NCBI RefSeq assembly: GCF_005434945.1 | Contig: NZ_SKCH01000011.1 | Span: 48,723-112,722, forward strand | DNA: 64,000 bases | Source: Prescottella subtropica | GTDB lineage: Bacteria > Actinomycetota > Actinomycetes > Mycobacteriales > Mycobacteriaceae | Direction: 5' to 3' | In this document: piece after piece, positions 1 through 9,019 of the stretch | How the letters are laid out: every line of letters begins with the position of its first letter | Position numbering within the stretch: position 1 is the stretch's first letter | Program-made: the position numbers and the translations under genes | Notes under the pieces: generated by a model | Told to the model about the DNA's origin: nothing | Database searches by the model: none | What the model saw: only the letters and a program-made list of their open reading frames with translations

Positions 1-978
<978 letters not shown>

Positions 979-989
979 GACCGATCCTC

Positions 990-1259
990 CTAGTTCGTGG
1001 GCTTCGCCGGCGGGTCCTGGCGATTGCCGGCCGCTCCGCGGTCGGTGCCCTCATCGGCCGCCTGATCGGCCTCCGGGTGCTCCGGCTGGAACGTGTCGGG
1101 CAGCTTCTTGAGCTGCCTGTTCATCGACCGGACCAGCAGGACCGTGCCCGCCAGCAGGCCGATGATCAACACCAGGCCGAGCGGGGACGCCTTACCGAAC
1201 TCCGGGCCGGACGGATTGCCGACTCCCTGCGCGAGCAACTCCCACGCCACCGTCGTCAT
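990..1259 (-). CDS. Small single-pass membrane protein downstream of mca
   Basis: Predicted 89-residue protein with one hydrophobic segment at about residues 26-43 (LGLVLIIGLLAGTVLLV), then a short basic patch and a hydrophilic, acidic/proline tail rich in Glu and Asp. The ATG overlaps the stop codon of mca (TGATG), which points to translational coupling. A protein of this kind occupies the same place after mca in mycobacteria (recalled gene order), so it is probably a real conserved gene. No catalytic motif is visible and no function is proposed. Confidence 0.8.
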   Translation of the reverse strand: MTTVAWELLAQGVGNPSGPEFGKASPLGLVLIIGLLAGTVLLVRSMNRQLKKLPDTFQPEHPEADQAADEGTDRGAAGNRQDPPAKPTN

Positions 1260-2137
1260 CACTGCTTCTCGTCCTCCGAAATGCCCGCGAAGAGGTCGTT
1301 CTCCGGGATCGCGGTCTGTACACGGGTCTTGGCCAACTCGAACTCTTCGGTCGGCCAGATCTTCTGCTGAATGTCGAGCGGCACCGCGAAGAACGAGCCG
1401 TTCGGGTCGATCTGCGTGGCATGGGCCCGCAACGCGTCGTCCCGCTGCGGGAAGTGGTCACCGCACTGGATCTGGGTGGTCACCCGCGCCATCATGTCGC
1501 CCTGCTCGGTCTTCCACTTCGCGAGCCAGTCCGCCATCGGGAACACCTCGCCGCGCCGCTCGTACTCGTCCTTGAACTGGACGAGACGCTTCCGGATGAA
1601 GCCGTGCGAGTAGTACACCTTCTGCACGTCCCACGGCGCGCCCGCGTCGGGGAACCGTGCGGGATCGCCGGCCGCCTCGTACGCCGCCATCGACACCTCG
1701 TGGCACTTGATGTGATCGGGGTGCGGATAGCCGCCGTTCTCGTCGTACGTGATCATCACGTGCGGACGGAACTCTCGGACCACCTTCACCAGCGCCTCGG
1801 TCGGCACCTCGAGCGGTTCGAGCGCGAAACACCCCTCCGGCAGCGGCGGCAGCGGGTCACCCTCGGGCAGGCCCGAGTCGACGAACCCGAGCCACGTCTG
1901 CCGCACCCCGAGGATGCGGGCGGCCTCGGCCATCTCGTCGCGGCGCACGTCCTGCATCCGGTCCCGGATGCCCGGCACGTCCATCGCAGGGTTCAGAATG
2001 TCGCCGCGTTCACCACCGGTGAGCGTCACGACGAGCACCTCGTTGCCCTCCGCGGCGTAACGAGCCATCGTCGCGGCGCCCTTGCTCGACTCGTCGTCGG
2101 GATGGGCATGAACGGCCATGAGTCGGAATCCGCTCAC
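1259..2137 (-). CDS. mca: Mycothiol S-conjugate amidase
   Basis: Mca is a zinc amidase that cleaves mycothiol S-conjugates to a mercapturic acid, for export, and GlcN-Ins, which is recycled; it is cytosolic and central to detoxification in mycothiol-producing actinobacteria. The 292-residue protein has the zinc-binding AHPDDE motif at residues 11-16, the [14 protein letters not shown] segment, [13 protein letters not shown] with a second metal-ligand histidine, and [14 protein letters not shown] near the end. All are typical of the Mca/MshB family, and the length and C-terminal WPTEEFELA favour Mca over MshB. The GTG at 2137 gives the short [16 protein letters not shown] start expected for Mca; GTGs at 2149 and 2167 are in frame but less likely. 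It heads an operon with the small membrane gene and the DUF255 gene. Confidence 0.95.
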   Translation of the reverse strand: MSGFRLMAVHAHPDDESSKGAATMARYAAEGNEVLVVTLTGGERGDILNPAMDVPGIRDRMQDVRRDEMAEAARILGVRQTWLGFVDSGLPEGDPLPPLPEGCFALEPLEVPTEALVKVVREFRPHVMITYDENGGYPHPDHIKCHEVSMAAYEAAGDPARFPDAGAPWDVQKVYYSHGFIRKRLVQFKDEYERRGEVFPMADWLAKWKTEQGDMMARVTTQIQCGDHFPQRDDALRAHATQIDPNGSFFAVPLDIQQKIWPTEEFELAKTRVQTAIPENDLFAGISEDEKQ

Positions 2138-2229
2138 GTGTGTCTTCACCTCAGCTTCGCGTGTCACCGTCGTGGAGTGTCACCTGGAGTGGTGACCGCA
2201 CCCCTACCAGTGTGCCGTCACCCGTCCCC

Positions 2230-2265
2230 TATAGTTCCACCTGACACATACGACGGTCTGTCGTA
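2230..2265. promoter_or_regulatory. Candidate promoter and palindrome between mca and the DUF4307 gene
   Basis: The 150-base divergent gap holds TATAGT at 2230-2235, a fair -10 match for rightward transcription. Fourteen bases later is a short palindrome, TACGAC-N5-GTCGTA (2249-2265), placed where a repressor could act on the rightward transcript. No regulator can be assigned from sequence alone. Confidence 0.35.
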
Positions 2266-2287
2266 CCCCCGCTCGAGAGCGAAGTTG

Positions 2288-2713
2288 ATGAGCAACACAT
2301 CTCCCGCCGACCGCTACGGCTCCGCACCCCGGGCACCCCGGTCGACGCGCTGGGTGGCGTGGGTTCTCACGGGCGTCGTGATCGTCGCAGGTCTCGGCAT
2401 CGCCTACATCGGCTACACGAAGTTCGCGGTCAAGGACGTCGAAGGCAAGCAGATCTCGTTCGACATCGTCGACGACCGGACCATGAGCATCCAGTTCACG
2501 GTCACCCGGGAAAACCCCGATCAGGCCGCCGTGTGCATCATCCGCACCCGCTCGAAGGACGGCTCCGAAACCGGCCGGCGCGAGGTGTACGTGGCGCCGT
2601 CGGAGTCGCAGACAGTCGAGATCACCGCCCCCGTCCGCGCCTCCCAGCCGCCCGCGATGGGCGATCTGTACGGGTGCAGTTCCCACGTCCCGGAGTACCT
2701 GCGCGCAGGCTGA
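2288..2713 (+). CDS. DUF4307 single-pass membrane protein
   Basis: The 141-residue protein has a short cytoplasmic N-terminus ending in a basic patch (RAPRSTR), one strong transmembrane helix at about residues 21-42, and an extracytoplasmic beta-rich domain with two cysteines (VCIIRTRS and LYGCSSHVP) that could pair outside the cell. This is the layout of the actinobacterial DUF4307 family found beside greA and mca. The ATG at 2288 is the first reasonable start after an upstream TATAGT. It is divergent from mca and is followed by greA after 247 bases. Function unknown. Confidence 0.85.
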   Translation: MSNTSPADRYGSAPRAPRSTRWVAWVLTGVVIVAGLGIAYIGYTKFAVKDVEGKQISFDIVDDRTMSIQFTVTRENPDQAAVCIIRTRSKDGSETGRREVYVAPSESQTVEITAPVRASQPPAMGDLYGCSSHVPEYLRAG

Positions 2714-2960
2714 CGGCCCGACCGGCGGGTCTGTGATCCACCCGGCAACAACCGTTCCCCGTGCTAAAATTGGTCGATACACGGTTCCCGTCGGAGCCGT
2801 GTATTGCTGCATTGACGGCAGGACGAGTCTGCTCACACGGTGAATGCTCACACAGTGGATGCGTCACGGACTCGAGCTGGCCTGCCCGTTGATCGCTGCG
2901 GTTCGCAGCGGTCTGCCGAGGGAGTCCGCAAGGACTTCGACAACAAGGGAGTGATCGACA

Positions 2961-3455
2961 ATGACCGAGACCCAGGTGACCTGGCTTACTCAGGAGTCTC
3001 ACGACAGGCTCAAGGCTGAGCTCGACCAGCTCATCGCCAATCGTCCGGTCATTGCCGCCGAGATCAACGAGCGCCGCGAAGAGGGCGACCTCAAGGAGAA
3101 CGGCGGCTACCACGCTGCCCGCGAGGAGCAGGGCCAGCAGGAGGCGCGTATCCGCCAGCTGCAGGAACTGCTGAACAGCGCGAAGGTCGGCGAGGCCCCC
3201 ACCCAGTCCGGTGTCGCCCTGCCCGGCTCCGTCGTGAAGGTCTACTACGACGGCGACGAGTCCGACACCGAAACGTTCCTCATCGCCACCCGCGAAGAAG
3301 GCGCCCGCAACGACAAGCTCGAGGTGTACTCCCCGAACTCGCCGCTCGGCGGCGCCCTCCTCGACGCCAAGGTCGGCGAGACCCGCGAATACGTGCTGCC
3401 CAACGGCAGCCACATGAAGGTCACCCTCGTCAGCGCAGAGCCGTACCGCGGCTGA
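2961..3455 (+). CDS. greA: Transcription elongation factor GreA
   Basis: GreA enters the secondary channel of RNA polymerase and stimulates cleavage of backtracked RNA. The 164-residue protein has the N-terminal coiled coil with the acidic-tip region ([19 protein letters not shown], about residues 39-57) and a C-terminal FKBP-like domain ([14 protein letters not shown]). The ATG has an AAGGGAG about 10 bases upstream. The 247-base gap before it contains no gene; its start is relatively AT-rich (around 2760-2800) and probably carries the promoter. A strong hairpin follows the stop codon. Length and motifs are normal for the family. Confidence 0.97.
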   Translation: MTETQVTWLTQESHDRLKAELDQLIANRPVIAAEINERREEGDLKENGGYHAAREEQGQQEARIRQLQELLNSAKVGEAPTQSGVALPGSVVKVYYDGDESDTETFLIATREEGARNDKLEVYSPNSPLGGALLDAKVGETREYVLPNGSHMKVTLVSAEPYRG

Positions 3456-3472
3456 TCACAGCCCCGAACAGC

Positions 3473-3514
3473 AACGAACCCCGGCCCGAGCTACTGCTCG
3501 GACCGGGGTTCGTT
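3473..3514. terminator. Hairpin terminator after greA
   Basis: A 19-base stem, AACGAACCCCGG.. paired with ..CCGGGGTTCGTT, has one C/A mismatch and a TACT loop. It begins 18 bases after the greA stop. No T-tract follows, as is common for actinobacterial terminators. A near relative with the same CGAAYCCCGGCCCGAG arm occurs at 6021-6062. Confidence 0.8.
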
Positions 3515-3550
3515 CGTGTGTGCCGGGCGAGAGGTGCGGGTGGAACCCGC

Positions 3551-3607
3551 CGAACGGGCGGTTTTCCTGATCCGTTCTCGCTATTTGCTCGAATAACCGC
3601 CCGTTCG
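3551..3607. repeat. Dispersed palindrome, diverged copy
   Basis: Outer arms CGAACGGGCGGTT (3551-3563) and AACCGCCCGTTCG (3595-3607) are perfectly complementary over 13 bases, and the left arm continues as TTCC. The arms match the outer parts of the two 57-base palindromes at 15205 and 16197, but the loop is different. It lies between the ends of the convergent greA and SEC-C genes, so it can also act as a terminator. Confidence 0.75.
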
Positions 3608-3624
3608 TCACGACACTCCCGGTT

Positions 3625-5976
3625 TCAGAGACCCAGCATCTCCCGTAGCCGGGCCACACTCATGGTGCCGGGCCGCTCTTCCTGTGGGAACGAGTTCAAC
3701 AGACGGATCAGGTCGCCGCGTCGGGTGGGATCGGCGGCGGCCTGCCGCGGGGTGAGCCCGTCGAGAGCGGGAATGGTGTCGTCGATCCATTTCCGTTCGT
3801 ACTCGCGGACGTGGTCGTCGAGCAGCGCTGCGATCTCGTGGTTTCCGTCGGGTGCCGACGGTGATCCGGCGGCTACCTGACGAAGCTGGTCGAGGACCTC
3901 CGCAGCCGGCGTCCGCGACTGGTCGAGGAGCACTGCATCGGGCGCGATCTCCCGGGCGACGGCGAGCATGTCGTCGAACCGCGATTCGACCATCGCCTCA
4001 ACAGCCAGTTCCCCGTCGTGGACGCGGAAGCTGCCGGTCACGGAAGAACCGACACCTTCCTCGGTGAGCACCCACTGACCGTCGACGGCCTTGCCGTACC
4101 GTCGGGACAGTTTACGCCGGACCGCGGTGGCGTCGGAGACGCTGAACCGGGCGATGCACAGCATCATCGGCTCACCGCCTCGGGTGACCAGTCGCGGCGG
4201 CGCGAGTCGGCGGCTGAGGAAGTCGACGAGTTCCTCGGGGTCGGCACCGGCGTCGAGCATGTCGATCAACGGTGCTCTCTGCGGCAGTGACACGGGTTCG
4301 ATTCCGCCGAAGATACGCATGACCTCCCCGGCGGGAACCACCCGCGTGCACAGCAGTTCACCTTCGTGGAGTTGTGTGCTCGCGGTGCGCTCCCGCACCT
4401 CGTGCCGGTCTCCGGTGCGCAGATCCCGCAGGGTCAGGCCCTCCCCGGGCCGTACCTGTTCGACGTCGAACACGGATCGCTCGATCTGTAGCCACTGTTC
4501 GGCGAGCGCACGTTCGTCGTCGGGGAGGAGCGCGCCGCGGCGACGCAGGTAGTCGACGAAGCCTCCGCCTTCGAACAGGACGACGTCCTCGACGAGTCCC
4601 CCGTCGAGGGCCTTGTCGGTGTCGCCGTCGAGGTAGTCGGCGCGGATCTCGGCGAGGCGAGAGAGGTCGACGGCGAACTCGTTGTACTCCGCGAACCTGA
4701 CTGCCTTCTGGTAGAGCCCCCAGGCACGCTCGTCGAGTCCGATGCCGGCTTTACCGAGGTGGCACGACTTGTATTTGCGGCCCGATCCGCACCAGCAGCG
4801 GTCGTTGCGGCCCAGATCGGGGCGATCCTGCGGCCGGAACTCCTCCAGTACCGCGTACAGCGGGTGGGTGTCGCCGCCCTCGAGTCGGTCGAGGAGCGCC
4901 AGCCCACCGACGGCATCACCACGGTCCGCAGCGCACGCCGCGAGATCGTACAACGCCAGTTCCCACCCGGGTTCGGCCAGCAGCGCATCGTGGAAGTACT
5001 GCTCGGCGGCAACTGGGCTGCCCTGGCGGTCGGACAGGCGCCCGGCCAACCAGCAGGCTCCGGCCCGAACCCTCCGCGGGCCGCGCCGGCTGAGTGCGAT
5101 CGCGGCAGTGAGCGCCTCGTCGAGATCCCGTCCGACACCGGCACCGGCCACCGCTATCCGTTCGGCCGAGGCCGCGGCGAGTGGTTCCTCGAAGCCCGCA
5201 TAGACGTCCGGGTCGGCGACGATCCGTGCGGTGACGGCATCCGGACCGCCCCCGACCGATGTGGTCAGCTCGAAGAAGGCACCGACGGCGCACGCCGCGT
5301 CGTAGGGCAGGCCGTAGGTGCGGGCGACGAATGCGGTGAACATGTCGGCCCGATGGGCGGCGAAATCGAATCCCCGTCGCGCGACCATGTCGACGGATCG
5401 GTCGTAGCCGGCGGTGTCGAGTAGATCCCCGAGCGGTGCGGTCGGCGCGGTGAACAGGTCGGGGTGGTCGTGCATCATCTGCCAGACCAGTTGATCGAAC
5501 TCGATCACATCACCGTCGGGCACGATCGCGTCGAGTATCTCCTGCAACTGTGCCTCCGCGAGCACGTCCACCGGTGCGAGATGCAGCACGCCACCGCGGA
5601 CGGTGACACCGATGAGCGTGCCCTCGGTAAGTTCGACGTCGACACCCAGACGGAGGTCCGACAGTGGGCGCACCCGATCGGACGGCTCCATGTCGAGCAG
5701 TGGTGTGAGGTCGGTTTCGGCGTTCAAGGTGCCGGCCTCCACGTCCTCCATAGTGACCCGGTGGGTGAGCACCCGACCCTCGAGCAGTGCATCGAGTGCG
5801 ACGTGTCGAATATCCTGGAGATACCCGTGGGCTGGGTGCTCGAGGTATTCGACGGCATCGAGCATGTCGTCCAGCGGGCCGTACCCGGACTCGTGCAGTG
5901 CACGCGCCAACTCGTCGTCGATCATCGGTCCACGGTCGCGCAGGATACTCATTGCAACGTCGTCGAGGTCTGCCAT
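3625..5976 (-). CDS. Large SEC-C zinc-motif protein (copy 1)
   Basis: The 783-residue protein has a SEC-C motif at about residues 389-409 (GRNDRCWCGSGRKYKSCHLG), with zinc ligands C394, C396, C405 and H406. The rest is unassigned. An N-terminal region shared with the paralogue at 7138-9009 (ALLEGRVLTHR), a repeat-like helical section just before the SEC-C motif, and a barrel-like section after it are recognisable in both. This copy carries about 150 extra C-terminal residues. SEC-C motifs bind zinc and occur in SecA and many uncharacterised proteins, so no reaction is proposed. The ATG at 5976 is the first start that fits the N-terminus of the paralogue. A hairpin at 6021-6062 separates it from the upstream operon, so it is probably a separate transcription unit. 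Confidence 0.85.
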   Translation of the reverse strand: MADLDDVAMSILRDRGPMIDDELARALHESGYGPLDDMLDAVEYLEHPAHGYLQDIRHVALDALLEGRVLTHRVTMEDVEAGTLNAETDLTPLLDMEPSDRVRPLSDLRLGVDVELTEGTLIGVTVRGGVLHLAPVDVLAEAQLQEILDAIVPDGDVIEFDQLVWQMMHDHPDLFTAPTAPLGDLLDTAGYDRSVDMVARRGFDFAAHRADMFTAFVARTYGLPYDAACAVGAFFELTTSVGGGPDAVTARIVADPDVYAGFEEPLAAASAERIAVAGAGVGRDLDEALTAAIALSRRGPRRVRAGACWLAGRLSDRQGSPVAAEQYFHDALLAEPGWELALYDLAACAADRGDAVGGLALLDRLEGGDTHPLYAVLEEFRPQDRPDLGRNDRCWCGSGRKYKSCHLGKAGIGLDERAWGLYQKAVRFAEYNEFAVDLSRLAEIRADYLDGDTDKALDGGLVEDVVLFEGGGFVDYLRRRGALLPDDERALAEQWLQIERSVFDVEQVRPGEGLTLRDLRTGDRHEVRERTASTQLHEGELLCTRVVPAGEVMRIFGGIEPVSLPQRAPLIDMLDAGADPEELVDFLSRRLAPPRLVTRGGEPMMLCIARFSVSDATAVRRKLSRRYGKAVDGQWVLTEEGVGSSVTGSFRVHDGELAVEAMVESRFDDMLAVAREIAPDAVLLDQSRTPAAEVLDQLRQVAAGSPSAPDGNHEIAALLDDHVREYERKWIDDTIPALDGLTPRQAAADPTRRGDLIRLLNSFPQEERPGTMSVARLREMLGL

Positions 5977-6020
5977 ACGGCAATCGTAGGGGCGAGCAGC
6001 AGGAAGCCCGAAGTGCCACG

Positions 6021-6062
6021 ACGAATCCCGGCCCGAGCCTCCCCACCCGGACCGGGATTCGT
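6021..6062 (-). terminator. Hairpin terminator after the ERCC4-Lsr2 gene
   Basis: ACGAATCCCGG (6021-6031) and CCGGGATTCGT (6052-6062) form an 11-base perfect stem, extended by three more pairs after one mismatch. It lies about 67 bases past the ERCC4-Lsr2 stop codon. Its arms resemble the greA terminator at 3473-3514. Confidence 0.7.
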
Positions 6063-6128
6063 GTGTTCCCCCCTGTGTGGCATTCCGAAGTTCCGGTCCT
6101 CCCCTACCGGGCCTTCTCGGCCTCACAC

Positions 6129-7130
6129 TTACTTCGACGCGGCTGGGTCCCGATCGGTTCCATCAATTTTCTGGAGATTCTCCGAGAGGTACGCCCGCAT
6201 CACCGCAGCCGGGATCCGGCCCCGATCGGAGACCTCGATGCCGCGGGCGCGCGCCCACTCGCGGACGGCCCCCGGTGTGGGTGGGGCCGCCGGTACCGGC
6301 CCGCCAGCCGCGAACGTGTCCTCCACCCGCGCGGTCGCCGATGCCGCCTCGAGTTCCGCGAGGCACGCCCCCAACCACCGGTACGTCCATTCCTGCGCGA
6401 GCGGCCGGGTCTCGCAGAACACCACCGGCACGGACGGGAACCGGGCCTGCAGTTCCGCGAGTGCTTCCGCGGCCCGCGCCCCGGGGGCGTGTTCGAGCTT
6501 GAACAGCCGGCTGTAGCGGTCCTCGACGACGATCGCGGCCCGCGGCAGCGCCGACAGCTCCGCCGCCGCATACGTCAGCTTCCCGGACAGCAGACTCGAC
6601 ACCAGATCCTCGAGCGACTTGCGTTCCACCGCGGCCACCACCGACCCGTCGTGTTCGACGGCGTAGTCCCCGGCCGGGAGGCGTCGTCGCACGGTCGTGG
6701 CCTGCTGGCGACCGAACCGGTACGCGTACTTCTCGCCGCTGTCGACGACGATCTCGAGTACCCGACCGTGTGCGCGGGCCGTCGGCAACGCCACCGCGGG
6801 CCGCGCCTGCTTGGTGGTGCGCGGCGACTGCCAGAAGATCATCTCCCGGCCGCGGGCGCGCGTGAACACCAGTTGCGACCGGTTCTCCCGCCCACGGGTC
6901 AGCACCAGGTCGATCGCCGGACCGCGCCGGGCACACGACCGCACCTCGTGTCGTTCGAGGATCTCGGCGTCGTCGGGCCAGCTGTCGGCCCGGTGACAGT
7001 ACACCTTCGATTCCCGTGGCCACGCCTGCTTCGCTTTCACCACGATCCCGTTCGGGCCCAACGGAATCCGCACCAGGTACGGCAGTGTCGATCCCGGTTC
7101 GGGGTTACGGGCGATCAGCAGGTCGTCCAT
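6129..7130 (-). CDS. ERCC4-type nuclease fused to a C-terminal Lsr2-like DNA-binding domain
   Basis: The 333-residue protein has three parts. Residues 1-115 have no clear family but include a cluster of charged residues. Residues about 125-255 are an ERCC4 (XPF-type PD-(D/E)XK) nuclease domain with the metal-binding signature GDY at 154-156 and ERKSLED at 169-175. Residues about 287-317 match the Lsr2 C-terminal DNA-binding domain (VREWARARGIEVSDRGRIPA), including the RGR of the minor-groove-binding loop. In Lsr2 this domain selects AT-rich, often horizontally acquired DNA. Inference: a nuclease targeted to AT-rich DNA, for repair or defence. The ATG at 7130 lies 7 bases past the stop of the upstream SEC-C gene, so the two are co-transcribed. 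Domain calls are strong; the biological role is not established. Confidence 0.85.
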   Translation of the reverse strand: MDDLLIARNPEPGSTLPYLVRIPLGPNGIVVKAKQAWPRESKVYCHRADSWPDDAEILERHEVRSCARRGPAIDLVLTRGRENRSQLVFTRARGREMIFWQSPRTTKQARPAVALPTARAHGRVLEIVVDSGEKYAYRFGRQQATTVRRRLPAGDYAVEHDGSVVAAVERKSLEDLVSSLLSGKLTYAAAELSALPRAAIVVEDRYSRLFKLEHAPGARAAEALAELQARFPSVPVVFCETRPLAQEWTYRWLGACLAELEAASATARVEDTFAAGGPVPAAPPTPGAVREWARARGIEVSDRGRIPAAVMRAYLSENLQKIDGTDRDPAASK

Positions 7131-7137
7131 CGGCGTC

Positions 7138-9009
7138 TCACGCCAGTACGTCGATGACGCCCTCCGGGGAGAGGTCTTCCGCCGCCAGCACCGCGAGCAC
7201 CTCGTCCCGCCGGTCCGGGGCCACCGGCTGGGCGCCGCCGAGGATCCGCATCCGCTCCCCGGTCGGGACGACACGCGCGCACAGCAGGTCGCCGACATAC
7301 CAGTCGCCGTCGTGCTCGACATCGGCGCTCTCCCCGGTCCCCAGGTTCCGCAGCGTCACCGCCGCGCCGTCGACGGCGGTCACCTCGTGCAGCGACCGGC
7401 GTGTCTGCAGCCAGCGTCCGGCGAGATCGAACTCGTCGGCGGGCAGCAGGGCACCACGGCGGGCGACGAACAACGTGAACAGGCCACCCTCGAACAGTGC
7501 GGTGTCCATGACGATCGGCTCCTCGTACGCCTCCGCGACCGCGGTGTCGTCGTCCCACACGCCGGCCAGGCGCTGTGCCAGCCCGTAGACCTGGTCGAAC
7601 AGCACCGTCGACTGCGCGTACAGGGTGGCCTTCTCGTACAGCCAGTCGGCGCGGTCGTCGAGGGTGCTGTCGGACTTGCCGAGATGGCACACCTTGTACT
7701 TGCGGCCCGACCCGCACCAGCACTTGTCGTTGCGGCCCAGTTCCGGATGCTCGGCGGGCGCGAACCGGGTGAGCACCTCGTGCAGACGTTCGGTCTCACC
7801 GCCGTCGATACGGCTGAGCAGCGACAGGCCGCGCTGCGCGTCACCGCGATCCGACGCGATGTGCGCCAGCTCGAACAGTGCCGGCATCCACGCCTCGTCC
7901 ATCGCGGCGGCCTCGGAGAACTGCTTCTCCGCCTCGAGGACGTCGCCGAGCGTGTCGGCGGCCATGCCGGCCAGCCAGTGCCCGGACGCCCGCGCCCGCC
8001 GCGGACCGCGGTCGGCGACGGCGAGCGCCGCCGTGTACAGCGCCGGGGTATAGTCGCCCTCCACCGCGTTGACGACGTCCAGCGCCGCCGCTGCCGCCGC
8101 TGGATCCTCCAGTCCCGCAAGTGGGCCCGCAAGTTCGCCGGCACGGTCCCGCGCGGCCGCGAGCCCGAGTTCGTCGTCGTGTGCGGCGGCGACGAACTGC
8201 ACGAACGCCACCACCGCGTCCACCTCGTCGCGGTGCAGATCGTGTTCGCGCGCCACCATCGCGATGTGCTCGCCGAGATGGTGGGCGTCGAAATCGAACC
8301 CGTGGGACGCGATGTAGTCACCGGCCCGGTCGTAGCCGGCGGCCTCGATCAGCTCACCCAACGGCAGTGTCGGCGCAGCGCACAGCCCCGGGTCGTCCGC
8401 AAGCAGTTGCCACACAACGGTTTCCAGGTTGTCGGTGTTGTCGGCGCCGACGATACGGTCCAACGCCGCCGTCAGATCCGTCGACGCGACCTCACCGTCG
8501 ACCCGCGACAGGGTGAGCACGCCCCCGTCACCCACCGTCACCGCGACCAGGTCGCCGGCCGAGAAGCCTTCCAGCGCTTCGCCTCCGAACAGCAGACCGG
8601 ATCCGTCCGGGAAGTCCTCGTCGGCAAGGCCGAGGTCCTCGAGCTCGTCGGCGTCGTAGTCGGCGAACAGGGCCTCCACCGGACCGTCGTCGTCGGCCAT
8701 CACCAGCATGACCAGCGGCGCCAGATCCGGTTCCGCGTACAGCAGCCCCGACGCGACCTCGGCGGCGGCGAGCCGATGCGTGAACACCCGTCCCTCCAGC
8801 AGCGTGTCGAGCGCGGCGTGCCGGCCATCGGACAGGAACGCCCCGAGCGGATGGTCGAGCATCTCGACGAGCTCGGTCATCTCGGCCACCGCACCCAGAC
8901 CGGCGTCGGCGAGTCGCTCCGCCCAGTCCTCGGCGGTCAACGGACCGGACGCACGCAGGACGTCGAGTGCGGCGGCGGGCAGGTCACGGGAATCGGACGT
9001 CTCGTTCAC
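7138..9009 (-). CDS. SEC-C zinc-motif protein (copy 2)
   Basis: The 623-residue paralogue of the 3625-5976 gene has a SEC-C motif at about residues 425-445 (GRNDKCWCGSGRKYKVCHLG), with C430, C432, C441 and H442 as zinc ligands. The two proteins align along most of this copy, for example HAALDTLLEGRVFTHRL here against HVALDALLEGRVLTHRV, and LPLGELIEAAGYDRAGDYI against a matching stretch. The GTG start has AGGA about 8 bases upstream and lies only 10 bases after the NlpC/P60 stop; the ERCC4-Lsr2 gene follows after 7 bases. It therefore sits in the middle of a three-gene operon. Function unknown; the linkage ties it to the nuclease rather than to protein export. Confidence 0.85.
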   Translation of the reverse strand: MNETSDSRDLPAAALDVLRASGPLTAEDWAERLADAGLGAVAEMTELVEMLDHPLGAFLSDGRHAALDTLLEGRVFTHRLAAAEVASGLLYAEPDLAPLVMLVMADDDGPVEALFADYDADELEDLGLADEDFPDGSGLLFGGEALEGFSAGDLVAVTVGDGGVLTLSRVDGEVASTDLTAALDRIVGADNTDNLETVVWQLLADDPGLCAAPTLPLGELIEAAGYDRAGDYIASHGFDFDAHHLGEHIAMVAREHDLHRDEVDAVVAFVQFVAAAHDDELGLAAARDRAGELAGPLAGLEDPAAAAAALDVVNAVEGDYTPALYTAALAVADRGPRRARASGHWLAGMAADTLGDVLEAEKQFSEAAAMDEAWMPALFELAHIASDRGDAQRGLSLLSRIDGGETERLHEVLTRFAPAEHPELGRNDKCWCGSGRKYKVCHLGKSDSTLDDRADWLYEKATLYAQSTVLFDQVYGLAQRLAGVWDDDTAVAEAYEEPIVMDTALFEGGLFTLFVARRGALLPADEFDLAGRWLQTRRSLHEVTAVDGAAVTLRNLGTGESADVEHDGDWYVGDLLCARVVPTGERMRILGGAQPVAPDRRDEVLAVLAAEDLSPEGVIDVLA

Positions 9010-9019
9010 CCTGGTGATC

